A program made the translations under genes and the position numbers. A model generated the notes under the pieces. It was not told the DNA's origin. It was given only the letters and a program-made list of their open reading frames with translations, and made no database searches. This document shows positions 40,701 through 49,977 of a stretch of 49,977 bases of DNA, one piece after another. The stretch is from a virus. How positions within the stretch are numbered: position 1 is the stretch's first letter; every line of letters starts with the position of its first letter. Where the stretch lies: the IMG/VR virus record IMGVR_UViG_3300020174_001238, positions 1-49,977 of that record; one strand, 5' to 3'.

Positions 40701-43700
40701 ATGGCTAGATTAATACCACAAAAGCAGATTGAAGAAGTAAATATTTTTAGGGATAGTATATCCGTAGGTAATTCTGTCTTTATATCTGGTTCTCTTTTAG
40801 TTTCTCAATCAATCGATATTGGTAATGATTTAACCACACCACAAAGAATAACTGGTTCGGTTCAAATTACTGGTTCAATTAATATTGATGGTGATTTAAC
40901 ATTTGCTAGAGCAGAAAGTAGATTAGATGCAACCGCATCTTTTTCTGATGTATCGGTTGATACTCAAAGATTTGGTGGTATTCCAGTAGCAGAATTCGGA
41001 GGTAGTGATGCAACAGTTTATGTATCTGCTACTAGAGGTGATGATTCCAATGATGGACGTTCACCACAATTCCCAGTTAGAACAATTAAGAGAGCAGCTC
41101 AGATAGTAACTCCTGGTGATGATGGTAGATATGGTTTACCAACTGGTTCCAACTTTACTGGTTTTAGAATTGATGTACAAGCTGGTACTTACTTAGAAGA
41201 TAATCCAGTTGAACTTCCAAGAAACACAACTGTTTGGGGAGCTGGTTTAAGGGTTACCAAAGTTGTTGCTAAGAATGAAAACGAAGATTTATTTTGGGTA
41301 AATAGTGGTAACTATTTAGCAGAGATGACTTTTGCTGGATTAAGAGTATTTCCATCAGTTGATGATTCCCAGAAAGGTTTTGCAATATCATTTGCTCCAA
41401 ACGCATTTATTACAACATCTCCTTATGTTCAGAACTGTTCAATGATTTCCAATCAGGAAAACTCATTCTTAGAAGCATATGAGGATATTCCTGCTGGTGG
41501 TGGTGGATTGAATGTAGATGGTAATAGAATTCATCCTGATTCACCTCTTGCTTCAATGGTACTTGATGCATATACACAGGTTGCACCAAACGGTGTTGGT
41601 TGTCAAGTTGTAGGTAGAGGATTTATTCAGTTAGTATCGTTCTTCACAAACTTCTCTGCATATTCAGTAAAAGTAATTGATGGTGGGCAAGCAGTATTAC
41701 TTAACTCCAACACTTCATTTGGTGATTTTGGTATGTATGCGTCTGGTTCTCGTTTCATCACTGGTAGTGGTGGTAATACTGAAGCATTTTTAAATGTACA
41801 AGATAATTACTCAATTATTGTTGATACAATTGAAAGGGGATTGGGTGAAATTCCTGATTTAGTTACAAATACTGAAGATGGTATTAAAGTAACTAATGAA
41901 TTACAAAAATTCAATACAGGTGCACAAGCAAGTGATAAAGATGCAAAAACAGTTGTATCTGATTATAGATTAATATCTAATTTGATTGAAAGAGGAGTTG
42001 AAAATAAAATTCCTATTTTAGCCGTATCATCGGATAGAGGATATAATTCGGGTTCAGTATGGAATGTTAGTGGTGATAATCAAATAACTTCATCAACTAC
42101 GGCATCTGAAGATGATTTAAGTACAATCAATACTAATTATGATATTGTTTTAGATATAATTGAAAGAGGTAATGCAGCTACATCATCATACATTTATGTA
42201 GATAATGTTAGTTCTTCAATTAAAATAAGTGATGTCGAGCAATACAAATCATCACCGGTATCTGATATTACGGAAGATACAATTGGTGAACGATTTGATA
42301 CTATTATTTCCATCATAGAAAATGGTTTAGATTTTATTCCAGAAATAAAATTAAATACATCTCAATCGTTTAAGGTAACCGATACAACTCAATATATTAC
42401 TGATTTATCTTCATCATTAAATGTTAGAGAAGCAGTAAGTTCTTCGTTATCTATTGTATATAATATTTTGGATAATGGAACAGGTTCAGCACCAGCAATT
42501 ATTCAGAGTAGTTCAAACGAAAATCCAACGATTGATTATCAAAATGCTTACGCATTACTAATTGAAAACATTCCATTTATTCAAGAAGAAACGATTGCTT
42601 ATTTGAGTTCGTCTTGGAGTGAGTTTGAATACAACCAAACTACTTGTAAGAGAGATGTTGGTTATATCGTAAGTGGTGCTGCGCATGATTTATTATATGG
42701 TGGTAATGAAGAATCGGTGAGAAATGGTAACTTCTATTACCTCTATCCATCGGATGCAACAACAACTCAAAAAGACCCAACCCTAACGGCAATCAAATAT
42801 GTTGCTGGTATGGTTGATAATATATTATCAGATACAACTTTTGTAGAAACAACTGCTGAGGCTGATAATGCATACAGCTTATTGTTTGAAAATAAACGAT
42901 TTATACAATCCGAATCTATTGCATATGTAAGTTCTTCTTGGAGTACATTTGAGTACAATGAAGCTAAGTGTGTAAGAGATTTGGGATACATCATAGATGC
43001 GGTAGCAACTGATATCAAATATGGTGGTAATGAGAGAAGTGTAATCGCTGGTAATTTCTATTACAAATACCCATCCCAGGCAACTGTAAATAATAGTACT
43101 GTTGGTGGACAATTAAATCAAACAATTGATGGTATTAAGTACGCTAAGAGGATAGCTCAGAAGTTAGCTAAAAACGAAACATTCGTAACTCAATCGGCAT
43201 CTACACTTACTATCGCTGATACACTATTACAAAATCGTTCTCTAATTCAAGACGAAACGATTACATATATTAATACAACATATCCAAACTTCTCATATAA
43301 CGAAGCAAAATGTAGAAGAGATACTGGATATATTTTGGATGGTGTGATTACCGATTTAAGATATGGTGGGGTGGAACGCTCTCAATTATCGGGTCTATAC
43401 TACTACCTATATCCATCAATCGCAAACACAACTCAATTAGAAGAAACCTTAGAGGGTATCAGATATTCTAAAGGATTTGCATTGGAAGTTGCTCAATCTA
43501 ATTTGATTGAAATACCAACCGCTAAACGAAATATTGAAAAACGAATTAAGGTTGGTGATGTGCAATACATAACATCATCGATTAGTGGTACTGAGTTTGA
43601 ATCTAAGTATATTAGTGGTTCAATTGGAATCGTTGAAGATATCATTAGATTTGGTAATGATTCGGTATTAGCTTCAATTGCTGAAAATACTGGAAGTTTT

Positions 43701-46700
43701 AATTGGAGTATATCTTCACCAATAAATGTAAGTAGTGTACTTCCAATAACATCATCGGTAACTGAATCCGTTAACATACAAAATGTAAGTGATGGGTTTG
43801 ATATTGTTACCTCAATCATAGCTGGTGGTGAATCTGTTATACCTCAACCAACATCTTCTTGGGAAGGTACAATTAAAGTAACTGATACTCCACAATACAT
43901 TAGTAGTAGTTTATCATCAACATCTACCGAAGCAACTTTGGTTTCTCAATCAATTGCTATTGTGGCAAATATAGTACAAAATGGTGTTGATTCATTACCA
44001 CCATTAACAGCTAGTATAGATGGGTTAATCAAAGTAACAAATCAACTTCAGAATACGGATTATAGTGGTTCTTTAACTGAGGCAACTAAAGTTAGTTCAT
44101 CATTTGCTACTATAACAAATATTGTAGAAAATGGTGTAGGTGTGATTCCTACAATTGTATCAAATACAAACGAAAATATTAAGTTCTTTAACGATAGTGT
44201 TCAATACATATCTTCTTCGTTTAGTGGAAGTTTAGAGGATGTATCATTCATTTCATCTTCTATTTCTTATGTAACATCAATTATCGCAAATGGAACTGGC
44301 TCATATACTGCTAGTGAATATCCATCACAACCACTTTCATCATCAAATGCAATTGCGGCATACCAAATCCTAAGAAACAATATTGATTTCATCAAAGATG
44401 AAACAATTGCATATTTGAGTTCTTCTTGGAGTACCGCATCTTATGATGAAAGTAAATGTAGAAGAGATGTTGGTTTAATTATCTCAGGCGCCGCAGAAGA
44501 TTTAATTTGGGGAACTGTATCATCTTCAATAGTAAATGGTAAGTTCTACTATGAATATCCTTCACAAGCACAAGGTGCACAATTAAATCAAACATTAGAT
44601 GGTGTATTTTTCGCAAGTGAAGTAGCACAAAAACTTATTCAGAATATTGAGTTCGTAACCGCATCTGTTGAAAGAAGGGGAGCTTGGAACGCAATTACTG
44701 AAAATGAAGATTTCATTAAAGAAGAAATGATTCAATATCTATCTTCTTCTTGGAGTACTTTTGATTATAACGAAACAACTTGTAGAAGAGATGCTGGATA
44801 TATTTTAGATGCAGTTAAAACTGATATCTACTATGGTGGTAATGAGAGAAGTGCTATTGCTGGTAACTTCTATTACCTATATCCATCGGCAGCAATTTTA
44901 AGTGGTAGTGCATCTCCAACACCTACAACACAATTAGTACCAACATTAGATGGATTGAGATATGCTGGTAGAATTACTGAAGCAGTTGTAACTGGTAGTT
45001 CATTCTCATTCCCATCTCAAGCAAAATTAGATGCTAAGAATGTTCTTCTTAATAACAAACAATTTGTACAAGATGAAACAATAGCATACCTATCTTCTTC
45101 TTGGAGTGAGTTCTCATACAACCAAACAACTTGTAAGAGAGATATAGGATTTATTATAGATGCTGCTGTAACTGATGTAGTTTATGGTGGTAATGAGAGA
45201 AGTAGAATCGCATCTAATTTCTACTATCGTTATCCATCTGCAGCAATTGTAGGTGGTGTTCCTTCAACAACTCAACAAAAAGACCCAACGGTTGATGGTA
45301 TCAAATATGTGGGTGGTATTTCTGAGAAGATTGTATTGGGTGAAACATTCACATCAGCGGATAGCACTAAGATAACAATTAAAAACTCAATCATTGATAA
45401 CAAATCAAATGTACAACAACAAACAATTGATTACATCAATGATACTTACCCAAATCTAAACTATAACAACGATAAGTGTTTTAGAGATGTTGGGTTCATC
45501 ATAGATGCAGTTGTAACTGATTTAGTATATGGTGGAAATGGTAGAAGTGTTCAAGCTGGAGCATTCTATTATAGATTCCCATCACAAGCTACATTCTCAC
45601 AATTAAGTGAAACGGTAGATGGTATCAACTTCGCTAGAGATTTAATTAAATTAGATTTAAGAGGAGCTAATTCAGTAGAGAATTCATTCGATACTGTAAT
45701 TAAAATTATTGAAAGTGGTAGTTCTATTGTAACTGAAGAAACAATCGGAACAGGTTCAGCTCCAGTGCCTGAATCTCAAATAGGAGACCCAATTTCTACT
45801 ATTGGAATTCCTAAAGATTCATATGGTGATGGTTTAGTAAAAACTGTAATTACTACTTCCATACCAACTTTTGAATTGACTGAAAACACAGATTCGGGTA
45901 TTAAGTTTGGTAGTGATACACAAATTACAGGTTCTATAACTTCATCAGTTAGTGAATCATTAAAAGTATCATCTTCATTCTCAGATATTATTGATATCAT
46001 TAAATATGGTACTTCTGGTAGTTTAAGTTTGAGTGGTTCTTTTGATACCTCAACTTACTACGAAGTTGTTACTCCAGAAACTGGTGATTATTATATTATC
46101 AATAGAGCTCAATTGGATGAGTTTGATGGTGTAAGAGCAGGTGGATATTTTAATACCGAAGAAAATACAGGTTCATTCTCAGATGGTATTAAAGACCCAA
46201 CTTTAACATTGAAAAGGGGTGAAATGTACACCTTCTCAGTAAATGCTCTAAAATACGATTTAAATCCATTCTACATTAAAACTGCTAGAAAGCCAAATAA
46301 AGAAGCTCTTTATAATGAAGGTGTAACTAATAATGGTGTAAACTTTGGAACTTTAACATTTATCGTTCCACTAGAAGCACCGGATAGATTATATTATGTA
46401 AATGGTAATAATGTATCTGCTAGTGGTATTATCAATGTAGTTGATAATTTACCAATTTCGGATACTCAAAGATATATTGAAGTTCCATCTAAAGGATTTG
46501 TTGAAATAACTACTAACAATGTTGATAATATTAAGATATCAAATATATCTCAATATTCATCTTCATTCAGTGCTTCGGTTGATGAATCACATGAAATTAG
46601 TTCATCATTTGCAACTACAATAGAAATATTGAAAAATGGTGTAGATGATTTACCAACTATTGTTGAAAATACATCTGGTTCAATAAAAGTAACAAATACA

Positions 46701-49700
46701 TCACAAATTACATCTTCAATAACACCATCTGAATATGAACTAAATAATGTAAGTTCATCATATGCAATTGTTATTGATGTTTTACAAAATGGAACAAGTT
46801 CTTTACCAACCGAAATATCAAATACATCAGCTAGTATAAAAGTAACTGATGTACCTCAATATATTTCATCTTCGGTAAGTGGTACATTAGAAAATGTTAA
46901 TTTTATATCTTCATCGGTATCAATAGTTTATAACATAGTACAATTAGGTTCATCTGGTTCGTACACCGCTAGTTTATATGATACTGGTAGTGGAGTATCT
47001 ACCGATGAATCAACGATAGCTGCATATCAAATTATTAGAAATAATATTCCATTTATTCAATCAGAAAGTTTAGCATACCTATCTTCGTCTTGGAGTACTG
47101 CTTCTTATGATGAAGTAAAATGTGGTAGAGATATTGGCTTAATAATATCTGGTGCGGCTGAAGATTTAATTTGGGGTACTGTATCATCATCAGTTGTAAA
47201 TGGTAGGTTCTATTTAGAATATCCATCTCAAGCTGAAACATCTCAATTAAATCAAACATTGGATGGTATTGAATATGCTAGTAAACTTACTCAAAAATTA
47301 ATTCAAAATATTCAATTTGTAACTGCTTCAAATGAAGCATCTGCATCACATCAATTATTGTTAGATAATAAGGTATTAATTCAAAATGAAACAATTGAAT
47401 ACATATCATCATCTTGGAGTGATTTTGTTTACTCAGATATATTATGTAGAAGAGATATTGGACATATTGTAGATGCTGCAGCAACTGATATTCTTTATGG
47501 TGGTAATGAACGTTCTGTACAAGCGGCATCTTTCTATTACAGTAATCCATCCGCAGCAACTGGTTCACAATTGAATCAAACTGTTGATGCGATTAATTAC
47601 GCTAGAAGAATATCTAATAAAATACTTCAAAATCAAGTTTTAGAATTACCTGAATTACAAACTTTAGGAGTAGCAGAATTAATCTCTGAAAATAAAAGTT
47701 TAATTCAAGAAGAAACTATTCAATTCCTTTCTTCTTCTTGGAGTACATTTGAATACAATGAAGCTAAATGTAGAAGAGATACTGGATACATTATAGATGC
47801 GGTTGTAACCGACTTCGTATATGGTGGTAATGAAAGAGCAGTAAATGCTGGAGAATTCTATTACCTATACCCATCAGATGCAACTGGTTCACAATTAACA
47901 CAAACTGTTGATGGAATCACTTACGCACAACGATTGACAAATAAATTAATTAATAATATAACTTTAGTAACTTCATCATTAGAAAGAAGAGCAACTAAAG
48001 ATTTATTAATGGATAACAAAGGATTGATTCAAAATGAAGTTATCCACTTTATAAGTTCTTCTTGGAGTACATTTGAATATAATGAATCTAAGTGTAAGAG
48101 AGATGTTGGGTATATCCTAGATGCTATCGCTACTGATATTGTTTATGGTGGTAATGAAAGAAGTGTAGTGGCTGGTGAGTTCTATTATAGATATCCATCT
48201 GAGGCAACAACTACTCAATTAGACCAAACAATTACAGGTGTAAAACATGCAGCTGGATTATCAGAAAAAATTATTCAAAACACACTATTAGTAAATCCCG
48301 ATAGTAACACATTAGAAGCTTACAATAGAATTAGAAATAATAAATTATTTATACAATCCGAAGTTATTGAGTTTGTTGATAACTTATATCCATACTTTAC
48401 TTACAATAGAGTTAAGTGTAAGAGAGATGTTGGATTTATTTTAGATGCGGTAGCAACTGATTTATTATGGGGAGGCAATGAAAGAAGTATTATTGCTGGT
48501 GATTACTATTACAGATATCCATCACAGGCAACCACTTTCCAATTAAGAGAAACTATTGAGGGTATTAGATACGCTAAAGCTCTTACTAAGGATGTGATTC
48601 TAAACAAAGAGTTTGAAAGACCAAGAATTATCCTTAATAGTGAAAATCATATTAAGGTTGATGGTGTTCCACAATATAGTGGTTCAATGGCTATTAGTGG
48701 TAGTAATTTAACTGAAATTAGTTCTTCATTTGAAATTATTAACAATGTAATTTTAGGTGGATTAAATAACTTACCAACAGAACATAAGGGTATTGAATCA
48801 TTAACTAAAGTAACAAACGCAATTCAAACAACTAACTCAGCTACTCAATCCGTATCTGATATTAGTTCATCATTCGCAATTGTGATTGATGTGATTCAAA
48901 ATGGAGTTGGAAATATTCCAACGATTGTATCAAACACAAACAACAATATCAAAGTTGGAAATATTGAACAATACATTTCTTCATCTGCTAGTGGTAGTTT
49001 AGAAAATGTAAACTTTATTTCATCTTCTATTGATATTGTAACCGATATTATAACAAATGGTGTTGGTGGATATGTACCTACAAATTACACAACTTCATCT
49101 ACCGATGAATCAACAATTGCGGCTTACCAAATCCTAAGAAATAACATTGATTTCATTCAGGAAGAAACAATAGCTTATTTATCATCTTCTTGGAGTGGAT
49201 TTGTATATGATGAATCAAAATGTAGAAGAGATGTTGGATTGATTGTAAGTGGGGCAGCTGAAGATTTAATTTGGAATACTGATTCATCTTCAATTGTAAA
49301 TGGTAAGTTCTATTTAGAATACCCATCTCAGGCAACAAGCTCACAATTAGACCAAACATTAGATGGTATTTTCTACGCTAGTAATTTAGCTCAGAAATTG
49401 ATTCAGAATGTAACATTCTCATCGGCAGATTCTACTATTGTTGATTCTTATAACTCAATTGTAAATGAAAAAGCAACTATCCAATCTAAGGTAATTGCAT
49501 ACTTATCATCCTCATTCCCAACTCACCAATACAATGAAAGTAAGTGTAGTAGAGATGTGGGTTACATCATTGATGGTGTAGCAACTGACTTACTATATGG
49601 TGGTAATGAAAGAAGCGTTAAATCAGGAAATTACTATTACAAATATCCATCACAAGCAACTGGATATCAATTAGAAGAAACTGTTGCTGGTATTGAGTAC

Positions 49701-49977
49701 GCACAAAGATTAACTGAGGTTGCATCTCAAAACAAAGGAACACAAATTGGAATTGTATCGGCAAGTATTGATATGATTAACGATATTATTAGATTAGGTT
49801 CTGATGATATTCCATTTACTATCGCTAAGCATTTCCAAACTTCTGAGTTAGATACTCCACAACAATTAACAACGGGTTCTTATACTCAAATAGCTGGACC
49901 TACATTAGATTCAGAATACAACAATGGTTCAATTATATCTTTAACTGGTGATGGTAGTGATTTCTTCAAAAAAGAAG
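40701..49977 (+). CDS. Giant repetitive virion protein (partial, runs off the window)
   Basis: The frame is open from ATG 40701 to the window end (3092 complete codons, no stop). The N-terminus MARLIPQKQIEEVNIFRDSI leads to GSLLVSQ/GSVQITGS beta repeats. A parallel beta-helix-like region follows (about residues 105-360), opening VYVSATRGDDSNDGRSP and VRTIKRAAQIV, as in pectate-lyase-like folds. From about residue 620 onward there are at least 14 copies of a module with the pattern SSSWS...YN...C(K/R)RD(V/I)GYI(I/V)DA..TD..YGGNERS...G.FYY.YPS.A. They are interleaved with about 16 copies of a Ser-rich unit, IKVT...QYISSS...SSSF.IV..I..NG. Each module has one conserved cysteine. Large proteins with this module occur in marine T4-like phages as virion structural proteins; their function is not established. 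A fibre, whisker or head-to-tail appendage role is inferred. Confidence 0.88.
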   Translation, partial: MARLIPQKQIEEVNIFRDSISVGNSVFISGSLLVSQSIDIGNDLTTPQRITGSVQITGSINIDGDLTFARAESRLDATASFSDVSVDTQRFGGIPVAEFGGSDATVYVSATRGDDSNDGRSPQFPVRTIKRAAQIVTPGDDGRYGLPTGSNFTGFRIDVQAGTYLEDNPVELPRNTTVWGAGLRVTKVVAKNENEDLFWVNSGNYLAEMTFAGLRVFPSVDDSQKGFAISFAPNAFITTSPYVQNCSMISNQENSFLEAYEDIPAGGGGLNVDGNRIHPDSPLASMVLDAYTQVAPNGVGCQVVGRGFIQLVSFFTNFSAYSVKVIDGGQAVLLNSNTSFGDFGMYASGSRFITGSGGNTEAFLNVQDNYSIIVDTIERGLGEIPDLVTNTEDGIKVTNELQKFNTGAQASDKDAKTVVSDYRLISNLIERGVENKIPILAVSSDRGYNSGSVWNVSGDNQITSSTTASEDDLSTINTNYDIVLDIIERGNAATSSYIYVDNVSSSIKISDVEQYKSSPVSDITEDTIGERFDTIISIIENGLDFIPEIKLNTSQSFKVTDTTQYITDLSSSLNVREAVSSSLSIVYNILDNGTGSAPAIIQSSSNENPTIDYQNAYALLIENIPFIQEETIAYLSSSWSEFEYNQTTCKRDVGYIVSGAAHDLLYGGNEESVRNGNFYYLYPSDATTTQKDPTLTAIKYVAGMVDNILSDTTFVETTAEADNAYSLLFENKRFIQSESIAYVSSSWSTFEYNEAKCVRDLGYIIDAVATDIKYGGNERSVIAGNFYYKYPSQATVNNSTVGGQLNQTIDGIKYAKRIAQKLAKNETFVTQSASTLTIADTLLQNRSLIQDETITYINTTYPNFSYNEAKCRRDTGYILDGVITDLRYGGVERSQLSGLYYYLYPSIANTTQLEETLEGIRYSKGFALEVAQSNLIEIPTAKRNIEKRIKVGDVQYITSSISGTEFESKYISGSIGIVEDIIRFGNDSVLASIAENTGSFNWSISSPINVSSVLPITSSVTESVNIQNVSDGFDIVTSIIAGGESVIPQPTSSWEGTIKVTDTPQYISSSLSSTSTEATLVSQSIAIVANIVQNGVDSLPPLTASIDGLIKVTNQLQNTDYSGSLTEATKVSSSFATITNIVENGVGVIPTIVSNTNENIKFFNDSVQYISSSFSGSLEDVSFISSSISYVTSIIANGTGSYTASEYPSQPLSSSNAIAAYQILRNNIDFIKDETIAYLSSSWSTASYDESKCRRDVGLIISGAAEDLIWGTVSSSIVNGKFYYEYPSQAQGAQLNQTLDGVFFASEVAQKLIQNIEFVTASVERRGAWNAITENEDFIKEEMIQYLSSSWSTFDYNETTCRRDAGYILDAVKTDIYYGGNERSAIAGNFYYLYPSAAILSGSASPTPTTQLVPTLDGLRYAGRITEAVVTGSSFSFPSQAKLDAKNVLLNNKQFVQDETIAYLSSSWSEFSYNQTTCKRDIGFIIDAAVTDVVYGGNERSRIASNFYYRYPSAAIVGGVPSTTQQKDPTVDGIKYVGGISEKIVLGETFTSADSTKITIKNSIIDNKSNVQQQTIDYINDTYPNLNYNNDKCFRDVGFIIDAVVTDLVYGGNGRSVQAGAFYYRFPSQATFSQLSETVDGINFARDLIKLDLRGANSVENSFDTVIKIIESGSSIVTEETIGTGSAPVPESQIGDPISTIGIPKDSYGDGLVKTVITTSIPTFELTENTDSGIKFGSDTQITGSITSSVSESLKVSSSFSDIIDIIKYGTSGSLSLSGSFDTSTYYEVVTPETGDYYIINRAQLDEFDGVRAGGYFNTEENTGSFSDGIKDPTLTLKRGEMYTFSVNALKYDLNPFYIKTARKPNKEALYNEGVTNNGVNFGTLTFIVPLEAPDRLYYVNGNNVSASGIINVVDNLPISDTQRYIEVPSKGFVEITTNNVDNIKISNISQYSSSFSASVDESHEISSSFATTIEILKNGVDDLPTIVENTSGSIKVTNTSQITSSITPSEYELNNVSSSYAIVIDVLQNGTSSLPTEISNTSASIKVTDVPQYISSSVSGTLENVNFISSSVSIVYNIVQLGSSGSYTASLYDTGSGVSTDESTIAAYQIIRNNIPFIQSESLAYLSSSWSTASYDEVKCGRDIGLIISGAAEDLIWGTVSSSVVNGRFYLEYPSQAETSQLNQTLDGIEYASKLTQKLIQNIQFVTASNEASASHQLLLDNKVLIQNETIEYISSSWSDFVYSDILCRRDIGHIVDAAATDILYGGNERSVQAASFYYSNPSAATGSQLNQTVDAINYARRISNKILQNQVLELPELQTLGVAELISENKSLIQEETIQFLSSSWSTFEYNEAKCRRDTGYIIDAVVTDFVYGGNERAVNAGEFYYLYPSDATGSQLTQTVDGITYAQRLTNKLINNITLVTSSLERRATKDLLMDNKGLIQNEVIHFISSSWSTFEYNESKCKRDVGYILDAIATDIVYGGNERSVVAGEFYYRYPSEATTTQLDQTITGVKHAAGLSEKIIQNTLLVNPDSNTLEAYNRIRNNKLFIQSEVIEFVDNLYPYFTYNRVKCKRDVGFILDAVATDLLWGGNERSIIAGDYYYRYPSQATTFQLRETIEGIRYAKALTKDVILNKEFERPRIILNSENHIKVDGVPQYSGSMAISGSNLTEISSSFEIINNVILGGLNNLPTEHKGIESLTKVTNAIQTTNSATQSVSDISSSFAIVIDVIQNGVGNIPTIVSNTNNNIKVGNIEQYISSSASGSLENVNFISSSIDIVTDIITNGVGGYVPTNYTTSSTDESTIAAYQILRNNIDFIQEETIAYLSSSWSGFVYDESKCRRDVGLIVSGAAEDLIWNTDSSSIVNGKFYLEYPSQATSSQLDQTLDGIFYASNLAQKLIQNVTFSSADSTIVDSYNSIVNEKATIQSKVIAYLSSSFPTHQYNESKCSRDVGYIIDGVATDLLYGGNERSVKSGNYYYKYPSQATGYQLEETVAGIEYAQRLTEVASQNKGTQIGIVSASIDMINDIIRLGSDDIPFTIAKHFQTSELDTPQQLTTGSYTQIAGPTLDSEYNNGSIISLTGDGSDFFKKE
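41880..49830 (+). repeat. Second Ser-rich repeat family (about 45-60 aa) interspersed with the modules
   Basis: The pattern is IKVTxxxQYISSS, spacer, SSSFxIVxxIVxNGxxxLPTI. Clear copies occur near 41890, 42230, 42370, 43550, 43870, 44030, 44180, 45900, 46530, 46690, 46840, 48650, 48800 and 48950. Three consecutive copies generally precede each new block of the cysteine modules, giving a higher-order A-A-A-B-B-B arrangement. Confidence 0.75.
42563..49700 (+). repeat. Array of at least 14 protein-coding modules (about 108 aa each)
   Basis: The modules are centred near 42660, 42980, 43330, 44480, 44800, 45150, 45500, 47140, 47460, 47790, 48110, 48430, 49240 and 49580. Ten carry SSSWS and four carry a YP/FP variant. 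The SSSWS codon strings at 47088, 47412, 47736 and 48060 are spaced exactly 324 bp, which indicates recent tandem duplication in that block. A sub-type with LIWGTVSSS(I/V)VNG or LIWNTDSSSIVNG in place of YGGNERS always opens a block (44480, 47140, 49240), which implies duplication of a whole multi-module block. Confidence 0.85.

Noticed and set aside
42767-49359. Several minus-strand frames of 60-110 codons within the giant repetitive gene
   Set aside because: They overlap the strongly supported plus-strand frame, show no family features and some recur only because the underlying modules repeat.
42563-49700. Regular repeats considered as a CRISPR-like or non-coding repeat array
   Set aside because: Units are about 324 bp, degenerate at DNA level, conserved at protein level and lie in one uninterrupted reading frame.
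1-49977. tRNA genes, integrase and attachment sites
   Set aside because: No cloverleaf-like sequence, recombinase gene or duplicated att-like core was recognised. A covariance-model scan would be needed to exclude tRNAs fully.

Overview
The window is a nearly fully coding, AT-rich stretch of a large T4-like myovirus (Caudoviricetes). The recognisable T4-type genes are a gp46/gp47-type recombination nuclease, terminase gp17, portal gp20, prohead protease gp21, scaffold gp22, major capsid gp23 and neck/tail-completion genes resembling gp13, gp14 and gp15. The host is most likely a member of the Bacteroidota, probably a flavobacterium. Two promoters match the Bacteroidota housekeeping consensus (TTTG, 20-nt spacer, TAnnTTTG), a DUF2452-like gene of flavobacterial type is present, and start sites lack strong Shine-Dalgarno sequences. 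A marine origin is only an inference from family resemblance. I saw no tRNA, rRNA, CRISPR array or insertion sequence, and no gene-free stretch longer than 300 bases.

Layout. Positions 1-5124 (+) hold early/metabolic genes: the tail of an unknown gene, a DnaG-type primase, a one-chain Mre11-Rad50 (SbcD-SbcC) fusion and a short nucleotide-sugar dehydrogenase. Positions 5117-5679 (-) hold a two-gene reverse-strand operon (DUF2452-like protein and a small ribbon-helix-helix-like protein). Positions 5770-14579 hold a 2802-aa adhesin/fibre with tandem Ig-like domains, an embedded intein-like Hint domain and a receptor-tip-like C-terminus, followed by a tail-assembly-chaperone-like gene. Positions 14629-19849 hold a glycosylation cassette bracketed by two diverged paralogues of a small coiled-coil protein. 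The cassette comprises a GT4-methyltransferase-GT25 fusion, a TibC/BAHT-type protein O-heptosyltransferase with its four-cysteine iron-finger motif, and the nucleotidyltransferase and kinase halves of HldE (ADP-heptose synthesis) as separate genes. Positions 19895-37120 are the packaging and head-morphogenesis block, including several probable internal-head proteins around gp21. Positions 37251-40698 are neck and tail-completion genes. From 40701 to the window end runs an unfinished ORF of more than 3092 codons. It has a beta-helix-like N-terminus and at least 14 copies of a cysteine-containing module, partly in an exact 324-bp period, interleaved with a second Ser-rich repeat.

How the genes may work together. 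Late operons are preceded by a shared AT-rich motif (ACTTATATa / TATTTATA). gp22-gp23 have a hairpin-rich leader and end at a strong intrinsic terminator. The most unusual system is the heptose cassette. By family knowledge, HldE-type enzymes make the activated heptose and BAHT enzymes attach it to serines of repetitive beta-helical surface proteins. The phage also encodes two giant Ser-rich, repetitive virion proteins, so self-glycosylation of its own fibres is a coherent but unproven hypothesis.
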